Shown here piece by piece: positions 55,749 through 64,000 of a stretch of DNA of 64,000 nt. The notes under the pieces are model-generated. The model worked only from the letters and a program-made list of their open reading frames with translations, did no database searches and was not told the DNA's origin. The position numbers and the translations under genes are program-made. The DNA lies in assembly GCA_025890175.1 (NCBI GenBank), contig JANPYM010000010.1, positions 215,498-279,497 on the forward strand, in the 5' to 3' direction. The stretch's first letter is position 1, and every line of letters starts with the position of its first letter. This DNA comes from Ciborinia camelliae (taxonomy: Eukaryota; Ascomycota; Leotiomycetes; Helotiales; Sclerotiniaceae).

Positions 55749-58463
55749 TTAAAGAAAATCCGGAGCTGTTGCTACAAGAGCTGAGAACAAACCAGCGCCA
55801 ACAGCGGCTCCTCCGAGAGCAAAGTATCCTACAGCTTCGGCAAACTTCTTCATCTTAAGTCTCTTGATTGGTCGAGCTTCGATATCAGTAGTGGCCAACA
55901 CAGGAGGAGCAACATTTATAGTTCTAGAAAATTGGTATTCAACATCGGGCATGGCGTCTGGTGATGCTGTCGAATTAACAGGTGTGATGATTGATGAAGC
56001 CCAATCTCGAACCTCATTTTGGCGAACATCGTTATTAACGTCGGAGAATTCTCTGATGTCATCATCAGAAATCTCATCTGCCTTTCTCTTGCATGATCTG
56101 CCTGTTGTTGAAGAACCATCAATAATGTCATCAATACGAAGACCAGATCGAGCAGGATATCTCTCATTAATTGGACTCTCTGGAGCTCTAGACGAGGCGT
56201 CCGAACTGAAGTAAAATGGATGGATGAGAGGTTGTTGTTCTGCAGATCCAACCAAGTATGGAGGAGATGAATCAGTATGATCAACGGGACCACTACCTGA
56301 AATGGAACGATCATTAACCCAGTCTGGGTATGGCATGGGTTGACGTGATTGTTCGAATCTGATAGCTTGACTTGATTTTGTGAATGATATTGGTTCATGT
56401 GACAGGCGCTCGGCTTCATGGCTTGCGTCCTCATCAACACGAGCTTGAAATTGCATCTTGTTATCTTCTCTGGCTTCAAAGAAATCATGCTTGCCAGTCT
56501 TATCACCCAATGCTTTGGCAAATGCTTTTTTCTTCTCCAACCAGGAAATGTATGGGTCCCCAGAAGCAGGGGGTTCTGCCATATTAGATGATCCATGAGC
56601 CTTAACCATTGCTACCGCCGAAGGACTGGCTTCCCGAGCAATAGACCAAAGTGATCTTGATGTCAAGTTGGGAACTTTTAGAGTAGTAAGAGATGCTGGA
56701 TAGTTGAAGTTTGGTTCATATGTGGGAGATGAAGCACACCTACTGGACCAGAGATTTGGACTCGTAGGAATAGGGTCGGCTGGTTTATTCTCGAGTAAAC
56801 CGTCTTTAAGTAATGTTTGAATACCTTCGTCAGCAGCCTCGGAAAGTCCCACGCTTGCATTGTCGTCATCAAGCTCGTCATCACTATCTTGTTCACGAAC
56901 ATCTGGGAATGAAGGTCGAGCAGTGGTGACTGATGGAACCGGAGAAAATCCTGGCGAAGAGATAACAGAAGAAGGAATCTCATCGAGTTTTATGGTCGTC
57001 TGACCTAGCAAGATGCGACCCCCTCCACCATCTGATCCCTCTGATCCCTCTGATTCCTCTGATCCCTCAGAATCATCAGAATCAGACGCATCATCCAAAT
57101 TACACCCATCTTCTTCCAAATCAGAGGTATCTGAATCATATTGCGATGGAAGGGGGTCTTCTTCTTCATCATCTTCTTCTGGATCAACGCTATCATATTC
57201 ATAAGTGAACTTTCGGGGGTGGTCATTTTGGTTGTTTCTCGTGCCTATGTCTGCCATGTGGGAATCAACATCGGCCGTAGGGGAATCGTGATCTGCCATG
57301 ACGGAATGATGGCTCATGGAGACAAACAGAGGACGACGAAATTCCATGTCATTTAGGACGAATGACTTGGGTTTGAAAGTGGAAGCGGATTCTTGTTGCT
57401 TGGCATTCTCGGTATTCTCGGACAGAGGACGACTAAATTCCATGTCATTTAGGACGAATGATTTGGGTTTGAAAGTGGAAGCGGATTCTTGTTGCTTGGC
57501 ATTCTCGGTATTCTCGGTATTCTTGAATGTCGAAATGTAGGAAGTTTCAGTAGGCTGCAATCTAGGACTAGGGGTATCATCCAAAGTCAGATCGATAGCA
57601 TCAATCGATTTAGATGCTGCGGGGCTCGAGCGGGTCATTTTGATAGCTGTATCATAGCTAGACTCCCTCTCCGACCTGTCCTCATCACTGTACTCAAGTT
57701 CATCATCGGAGGTATCGGGTACAGTATAGCTATTTGGTTTCCTATAACCATACATTAGTGTGTGCCAAGATGGTATGGGAAATACTTACTTCCATGGAAG
57801 TATGTCATAAGCAACGTCAAAATGACAAGCTGGGAACAAGTCCATACCACGTCTGACACCAGCACCGAAGATGATTTTATCATTTCGGTTGAGAGGTTTG
57901 ACACCATCAGTCAATTTTTCTCCATTCAAAAATGTACCATGCATTGAGCCTACGTCTCGAATTTGGAGAATCTATAAGGAGTGACTATGAGTAAACGAAT
58001 TAATGAGGATGGAGTAATCTTACATTGTCGGATGGGCGATAGATGATCTCGGCGTGGTTTCGGGACATAACAGGACTATCAAACCAAGCGTTATTTGTAG
58101 CACCTTGGATACCTTTGTTAGGACTCTTCGAGGCTCTTCCTATCTGCATAACTTTATGTGTTGGGTTGAGGTTGATGATTCTCGTGGCCGGCTCAAGGGG
58201 GGTCTCTTCTGAGGAGGGGACATGGCGAAGGTAAACATTTACTACGAAAAGTTTAGTTTCAACCTCGGAGAAAACAAACAGTAGTAAAGGCATATGCATA
58301 AGATAATATGGGGAGGACTTCTTCCATAATATAGAACACTCTCTGAAGATATTCTAGGGAACGGGGAAGTGATAAGACTCATGGCTGTAGCCTTACAAGT
58401 TCGTGAAGGATGCAGAGTGGATCAGGAAAGTGGAATCAATACTTGCATACCTTGATAAGACAT
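55749..58463 (-). CDS. FHA-domain, tail-anchored protein (Far9/10/SLMAP-like layout)
   Basis: Four exons (58463–58451, 58241–58024, 57971–57790, 57741–55749) join in phase to 801 aa. The 13-nt first exon encodes MSYQ. The FHA domain lies at residues about 5–135: THKVMQIGRASK, SRNHAEIIYRPSDN, then DVGSMHGTFLNGEKLTDGVK, with the phosphothreonine-binding G-R, S-R-N-H and G-S-x-H-G-T-F-L-N-G elements all present. A long acidic, disordered region follows, with a 32-residue near-perfect tandem duplication. The last 30 residues (FAEAVGYFALGGAAVGAGLF–SALVATAPDF) form a tail anchor. FHA plus tail anchor resembles STRIPAK subunits Far9/Far10/SLMAP, but no coiled coil is obvious, so that relationship is tentative. 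Confidence 0.85.
57329..57520. repeat. 96-bp in-frame tandem duplication inside the FHA gene
   Basis: Two adjacent copies of a 96-base unit, with only a few differences, encoding ENAKQQESASTFKPKSFVLN and neighbouring residues twice. It adds 32 amino acids without changing frame. Confidence 0.88.
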
Positions 58464-60169
58464 GTTGTGGATTTTGAGATGGTAAAGACTCCAAAGAAGT
58501 CCATACAAAGGTATTAAGAGATGGGATTTATGTAGGGAATGAAATGTGAACTTGAATATGTGAAGGTATTCGAGTGGACAAGGTGAAATGCAACAACAAG
58601 GCTAGGTGTAGCCTATGTTTGTTGGCAATGGTTCCCTTTGGAAGGTGGTTTTCCAAAATGGGCAGATAAAATGTCTCGGCGGGTAGGTAGGTAGGTAGAT
58701 AGGTTAGGCACTAGGTATTTGAAATGAAGGTGAAAGGGACAAATAATCTTGAGGTCAAGAGTAAACTTGAAGAACAAGTAAGTAGTTGTTATATTTTCCC
58801 CTTCATAAATTGATGATGTGTAGAAGAAAGTTTGTGCGTGCTTGCGTTTCGAAAGTTTATGTTTGTGATGTAGAGTAGAGGAGAAGAAGAGGAGGGAGGA
58901 AGTGAGGGAGGTGGGGTGGTTTGTGATCAGATGTGCGGTACTGGTACTGTCAGGTCTGTCTGGGGGGTATGTCCAACTATGGGGGCGGTCAAAGCTTACT
59001 TACCTGGAAACTGGAGGGAAGATGAGGAGTATGAGGGGATCAATAACAGACCGTGCTATCGATAAGGATTATTATGGATTGGCGGATTGGCAGATGAACA
59101 AGATCTACCTACAGTATGACTATGGATTGAGTATAGTTTGAATATAGTTTGAGTATAGTTTGAGTACGGTAGTAGGGACCACGGATTTTTGAATGATTTG
59201 GAGTTAAATTTGGATTTGGATTTGCTGTAAAGATTACAAGAAAACGAATTGAAAGCAACCTCGAATGATGAATGGATAAGTGAATTTTTGGCTATAGTAA
59301 AAGGTCGGGGTAAGCTGAAGCTGATTGCTTTTTTGTAAGAGATTCTTTCTATAGGTAGCTGGAAATGGATCTCTAACAGCCGGAAATGCTATATGTCATT
59401 CTTTTCTTTTTAATTATTACTTTATTCTATAGATAAATACTTTGTAAGCCTTTTGAATATTAATTGCTTTATATTCGATAATTTAATATATAATACTAGG
59501 TATATATTTATTTCCTTTTTCTTCTGTATTATATTCCTTCTCTCTTTTCTCTTCTCTTCATTTATTTCATTTCATTCTTCCACTCTGCCGACTTATTAAT
59601 GCCGATCTACCTACCTACCCGGAAACTCCGTAGATATATGTTTTTCCCCAGGTTCATCATCATATCATGACAATTTCGTCACCAATCATTCTTATCTTAT
59701 TAGTGGGCCCCCCAAATGAACATCAAAGTGGGACATCACTTCTGCACATGCTTCAAATCCATGGATCCTGATTTATGGATTACCCACAAGTAAGCATTTA
59801 AAGCAACCCGTACCTTGGAAGTACTATACTATACTATACTACCTGCCAACATCATCATTATACCAACTTATCTATGATTCACACTTCGTCATTTACTTAA
59901 CCCGATGACTACTAGGTACGGTACTATACTGTCTATACTGTACTATCACTTTACTATAACTTTACCATCGCTTTACTATTGATAGAAGCTCTGGACTAAT
60001 TTTTTACCTTTATCTTTAGTACACCTGGGCAATCACTAAAAAGAATCCCCCTCAAACTTCCTTCCTATAAAACCTTTGGAAGAGTCGAAGAATTGAATTG
60101 AAAAATCCAAACCTCCAAACATCCAACAATCAAAATTCCCGCTACACTTCCAAACAAATCTTGGTCAAG
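58464..60169. promoter_or_regulatory. 1.7-kb divergent intergenic region
   Basis: No gene. AGGTAGGTAGGTAG motif at about 58684–58700; TATAGTTTGAATATAGTTTG-type repeats at about 59120–59165; CTATACTATACTATAC at about 59824–59842. The last 150 bp before 60170 form the leader of the IFRD gene. Confidence 0.45.
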
Positions 60170-61690
60170 ATGGCGAGAGATTTAAGAAGAAGAGCCTTGG
60201 AAAGTCATAAGACTGTATCCAAAAAAGCTGCATCGAAAGGAGGTTCGAAAACTGCGTCGGTGATAAATTCTCGAACCCAATCGAGAAATGTTAGTCGCCA
60301 TGGTTCAGATGAGGATGGTGATCTGAGCGATGACGATAGTACAACATGGAGGTAGGATATACACTCTCTCATTACTTATCCTTTGGCTTACACATATTTA
60401 ACAGTGTCAACTCCATTGATGATATGCTCGACACGCCAGAGCCAAACGAAGCATCTGCTGCTTGGGGCGAAGAATTAGACGATCGTATGGAAGAAATCAT
60501 AGACCGAAAAGGAAGCAGCGAAAAGGGTAGAGAATTTACTTTGGTGGTCTACAATCATCTTCTCATGGTTAGATATGGTTATGATGAGATCGAAGGTAGA
60601 ATTGCACAGCTATACCCTGCTTTGTGCAAAAGTATCAGACCCGAAACTGGAGAAAAAGAAGCCTGTTTGGCTTTACGAGGTATGCGCCATCATCATCATA
60701 GACCATATGAACTATTTCTAATTTTATACCAGCCATTGGTCTTACAGTCATTACTTACCCTTCCGAAGACGTTTACGAAGATATTTTCCGAACTCTCAAG
60801 CAAGCCTACCAAAGATCAGAACATCTCACCGTCAAGGCAGCAGCCATTCGAACAATCTCTGCATTAGCAACCTTTGGTGGCGCATCCGATTTAGAAATCG
60901 GTGATATCATGGACGAATTACTAGAAATTGTAGAGTCGGATGGTAATTCAGTGGACGCCATCGATAGTGCCGAAGTCGTTACAGCAGCATGTGAAGAATG
61001 GGGTACTTTGGCCACTTTTGTAGACGATTTGGAGGAGAAATCCCAGGCAGCAATGGAAGCATTTGTCGCTCAATTAGAAAGTTCCTCTACATCAGTCCAA
61101 ATTGCCGCCGGAGAAAACATCGCCTTGATCTACGAAAAGAGTTACACGCCCCGAGAATCAGATGATCCCGAGGCCAGCGAGTTGGAGAAAGTAGACGAAA
61201 ATGGTTTCCCTCTTGATTTCAGTCATGTCAAACGCTACGAGCCATTCCGTCAAAAGTCCCAACTCGAAAGTGAACTCTCCGAACTCGCCAAGGCATCATC
61301 GAAATATATCTCCAAGAAAGATCGAAAATCATTACATGCCACTTTCGGAGATGTTCTGGCTACGGTCAAATACCCAGTTCGCGGACCTAGATACTCAAAT
61401 GTGGTGGATGAGTTTGGAAATCTCTTGGGATCCCGAATGGTGGTTCGCATTCATAAGACTGGAGTCATGAAGGTGGATAAATGGTGGAAATTACATCGGT
61501 TACAATCCTTGAGAAGAGTTCTCGGTGGTGGCTTCATGACCCATTATCAGAATAATGAGGTGGTCTTGCAAAGTCTTCCGTAAGTATCTCTAGGTTATCT
61601 CTTCCTTCACTTGGGTGGGATCGTTCGTAGATTGATTGATTGATTTACTAACATATATTATATCGTAGTGCATTGGTCACCAAACAGTAA
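60170..61690 (+). CDS. Interferon-related developmental regulator (IFRD) family protein
   Basis: IFRD1/2 homologues; in animals IFRD2 binds translationally inactive ribosomes and IFRD1 acts in transcriptional control, while the fungal role is not defined. Four exons (60170–60351, 60405–60679, 60733–61579, 61669–61690) give 441 aa, the last exon coding only ALVTKQ. The N-terminus is basic and Ser-rich (ARDLRRRALESHKTVSKKAA), a nuclear-like or ribosome-binding tail. The armadillo-like IFRD domain contains LDDRMEEIIDRKGSSEKGRE, REFTLVVYNHLLMVRYGYDE, LYPALCKSIRPETGEKEACL, AAIRTISALATFG and VQIAAGENIALIYE. The C-terminal IFRD domain contains KSLHATFGDVLATV and GSRMVVRIHKTGVMKVDKWW. Confident in the family. 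Confidence 0.92.
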
Positions 61691-63383
61691 TATAAGTCAA
61701 TTGAATTGAATTGAATTGCATCTTCTTACCTTATCCTTAGAATTTGGAACCCCCCCCCCCCTTTGTTTTTCTCGAACTCGGGTTTCCCATCATTGTAATT
61801 AATCTTCTTTTTCGTCTTCGTCTTCTTTATTCGTTTTCGTCTTGGTCTTGGTCTTCTCCATCTTCTTCTTTTGGCGTGGTTTGGTTTGGTTTGGTTAAGT
61901 TAAGTTTATTTTTTGAAACAACGTGTATTGGGAGGGAGGCAGGGAGGAAGGGAACTGGGCAATAAATGGATCGATTCTTTTCTTTTCTTTATCACCTTGG
62001 GAATGGGATATTGATATGCATGGGTTTTTGTTTGATACCAGCAATAAGGAGTTTTGGAAGGATGGATGGAAAAGAGTTGGGAATGGGTTGGGGGGCTTGG
62101 GTTGGGGGGCTTGGGTTGGGGACTTTTTGATGGATAGGTAGTAGGTAGTAGGTAGTAGGTAGTAAATACTTAGATAGTAGTGGGTAGTTTAAGTTTAAGT
62201 TTAAGTCTAAGATATGGTATTTGAGATATAAGATTTGAGATTTGAGATGATATTTTGAGATGTGAGATGTGAGATGGTATTTGGGATATAAAATGTGAGA
62301 TGTGAGATATGAGATGTGAGATGGTATTTGGGATAGAATGTAATATTTGGTACACAAGGTCTGGTGATGTAGATAATTATATAGATGGTGATGTAGATGG
62401 TGATGTAGATGGTGATGTAGATGGTGATGTAGATGGTGATGTAGATGGGATGTGAGATATGAGATGTGGTATTTGAGATGTGAGATGGTGATGTAGATAA
62501 TAATGTAAATAATAATGTAGATGGTGATGTAGATGGTGATGTAGATGGTGATGTAGATGGTGATGTAGATGGTGATGTAGATGGTGATGTAGATAGATAC
62601 TCAGATACTCTAATACTTTAATATACATCTCTCGATATATATCTTGTCTTTTAAAGATATATATCTAATCTTTTTATATATATATATCTAATCTTTTTAT
62701 ATATATACCTCACCTCACCTCTCCCCTCCCTCACCTCCCTTCTCGCTCCTCTATCTATCTACCTATCTACCTTCCTTCTCGCTCCTTTATCTATTCATCT
62801 ATTCATCTATTCATCCATCCCATCTCATACCCCTCACTTCCTCACTTCCTCACTTACTCACTTACTCACTTCCTCACTCACTTCCTCACTTCCTTACTCC
62901 CCTTTCAATTCCCCCTTCTCCCATTTCTTCTATACCCCCCTCTATTTATATCCATTTCAAAATCCATTTCAAAAACCCCCCCATCCATAACCACATAGCT
63001 GGAGATAGATACATAGATACATAGATATATAGATAACCACATACATATACAAACATACATAACCACATACATAACCATATACAAACATACATACATACAT
63101 ACATACATAGCTGGAGATAGATACGTAGATACGTACATCATTTATTGATTTATTTATTTATTCAATCAATCAATCAATCCATCAATCCCTCTATCCATCA
63201 TCCATCATCCATCCATCATATAACCCACTCACTCACTAACTCACTCACTCCACACGCCACACTCCCCAACCAATCTAAGATTCCCCATCTAGCCTACCTA
63301 GGTACTAAATAAATATCTAATACGTACTACACAAAATCTCCCACCTCAATCTCCCATCCATCTCAATCTCACACCTTCACACT
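61691..63383. other. 1.7-kb microsatellite-rich spacer
   Basis: Between two convergent 3' ends. A C-run (about 61751–61761), GGTTTGGTTTGGTTT (about 61880–61900), TTGGGTTGGGGGGC duplicate (about 62088–62118), TAGTAGG units (about 62139–62160), GAGATGTGAGAT-type repeats (about 62225–62335), two arrays of GATGTAGATGGT, then TCACTTCCTCAC (about 62835–62895) and CATA repeats (about 63080–63110). A degenerate 26-base string ACATACAT...GCTGGAGATAGATAC appears twice (about 62998 and 63107). No gene seen. Confidence 0.65.
62384..62594. repeat. 12-bp minisatellite GATGTAGATGGT, two arrays
   Basis: Perfect 12-base units, about five in the first array (62384–62447) and seven in the second (62512–62594), with a GAGATGTGG-rich spacer between. 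Confidence 0.9.
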
Positions 63384-64000
63384 TCACAACTCAAAAACCC
63401 CCTCACCCTTCCACCCCCACCCCCCACCCTCACCCCTAGCCACCCTCTCCCTCTCCTCCCAATACCCATCCCTCCCACCCCTCAACCCCCAAACCTCTTC
63501 GCCCTCCTCCTCCACGCCCCCCTCCTCCACACCCCCCTCAACCCTCACAAACCACTTCGGCTTCCACAATTCCCCCCGCTCCTCCATACTTCTCCTCCTT
63601 CTCCTCTGCGCCTCTTCCAGTTTCGCCTTGACCTCCTCCGCCTCATCCAATTTCCCCTCTTCCGCCGCCCGCTGATCCGGTCGCAACCGACTATCCGTCG
63701 GCGCCATCTTGCCCCTTTCCATCTCCGTGATTTCATTGAGTTGCGCCGCGAACGTCGTGAGTCCATAACAATTCGCCGCGTTGGGCACCAGGTCCCCGAC
63801 TTTCCATATCTCGCTCCCGGAGGAACGACCGGCCTCGACGAGTTTGAGAGAATGCGTCCACGTTCCCTGAAGAGTAACCCCCGTATTTTTCCCCTCCCCA
63901 TCATAAGCTTCGACACCGACATCTTCACTCCGACCCCCAAACATCCCCTTTTGCTTAAACTCCACCAGCGCCTTCGCACCTGTACTTTCATTTGTAATCG
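63384..64000 (-). CDS. Oxysterol-binding protein, C-terminal part (Kes1/Osh4-like), partial
   Basis: OSBP-related proteins exchange sterol and phosphatidylinositol phosphates between membranes. Only the last 205 or so residues are in the window; the gene continues beyond 64000. Family hallmarks are ALVEFKQKGMFGG, LQGTWTHSLKL, IWKVGDLVPNAANCYGLTTF, AAQLNEITEMERGKMAPTDS and SRLRPDQRAAEEGKLDEAEE, followed by the basic helix AQRRRRRSMEERGELWKPKW. The PTDSRLRPDQR segment is diagnostic of the OSBP ligand-binding domain. The last 60 residues are Glu/Gly/Trp-rich and unusually charged (VEEGGVEEEGEEVWGLRGGR), an extension beyond the usual ending near KPKWF. Confidence 0.88.
   Translation of the reverse strand, partial: ITNESTGAKALVEFKQKGMFGGRSEDVGVEAYDGEGKNTGVTLQGTWTHSLKLVEAGRSSGSEIWKVGDLVPNAANCYGLTTFAAQLNEITEMERGKMAPTDSRLRPDQRAAEEGKLDEAEEVKAKLEEAQRRRRRSMEERGELWKPKWFVRVEGGVEEGGVEEEGEEVWGLRGGRDGYWEERERVARGEGGGWGWKGEGVFEL

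Noticed and set aside
62377..62628. His/Leu repeat peptide resembling a metal-binding protein
   Set aside because: Translation of the 12-bp GATGTAGATGGT minisatellite.
1..64000. CRISPR array, secondary-metabolite cluster, rRNA, mating-type locus or viral insertion
   Set aside because: No spaced palindromic repeat array, no PKS/NRPS/terpene-synthase signatures, and no rRNA, mating-type or viral protein motifs in any frame examined.

Overview
The window is nuclear DNA of a filamentous ascomycete fungus. Genes are compact, and most carry one to three short GT–AG introns (about 50–300 nt) whose phases I could check across the joins. Products match ascomycete families closely. Intergenic DNA is AT-rich and full of simple repeats, including a recurring CCTAGGTAGGTA-type motif. 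A Leotiomycete related to Botrytis/Sclerotinia is my best guess, by inference and not proven. Two runs of ten N (25982–25991 and 38151–38160) mark scaffold joins, and both are flanked by repeated sequence.

Layout. 0.5–4.7 kb: ERV1 and HEM4 (divergent), then a TLDc/OXR1 gene. 5.6–13.9 kb: a DUF1917/BLES03-like gene, the diphthamide gene DPH7, ALG13 and the mitochondrial ribosomal protein mS35. 14.5–16.4 kb: a tail-anchored fatty aldehyde dehydrogenase (HFD1 type). 16.4–20.5 kb: a 4 kb stretch with no convincing gene and an AT-rich core. 20.5–26.2 kb: two large, low-complexity/coiled-coil proteins of unknown function. 26.6–32.3 kb: AP-3 mu, a DMAC1-like mitochondrial protein, a six-TM protein and exosome RRP4. 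33.8–35.2 kb: a zinc alcohol dehydrogenase with strongly biased codons. 35.2–41.2 kb: repeat-rich spacer, a 650-aa disordered protein, and a roughly 975-bp duplication that is most likely an unmerged contig overlap. 41.2–45.4 kb: a roughly 1,364-aa repeat-rich protein of unknown function. 46.1–52.3 kb: two divergent pairs, MIC12/bL17m and UTP25/eIF3f. 52.3–55.7 kb: 3.4 kb of microsatellites. 55.7–61.7 kb: an FHA-domain tail-anchored protein and an IFRD-family protein. 63.4–64 kb: the C-terminal end of an oxysterol-binding protein, cut by the window edge.

Most genes are conserved housekeeping genes. Several concern mitochondria (ERV1, mS35, bL17m, MIC12, DMAC1-like) or ribosome production and translation (RRP4, UTP25, eIF3f, DPH7). 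There is no secondary-metabolite cluster, CRISPR array, rRNA or convincing tRNA, and no evident new multi-gene system. The items most worth following up are the lineage-type proteins without known domains, a duplicated C-terminal peptide motif in the coiled-coil protein, repeated elements in divergent promoters, a short dispersed element downstream of two genes, and the two assembly joins.
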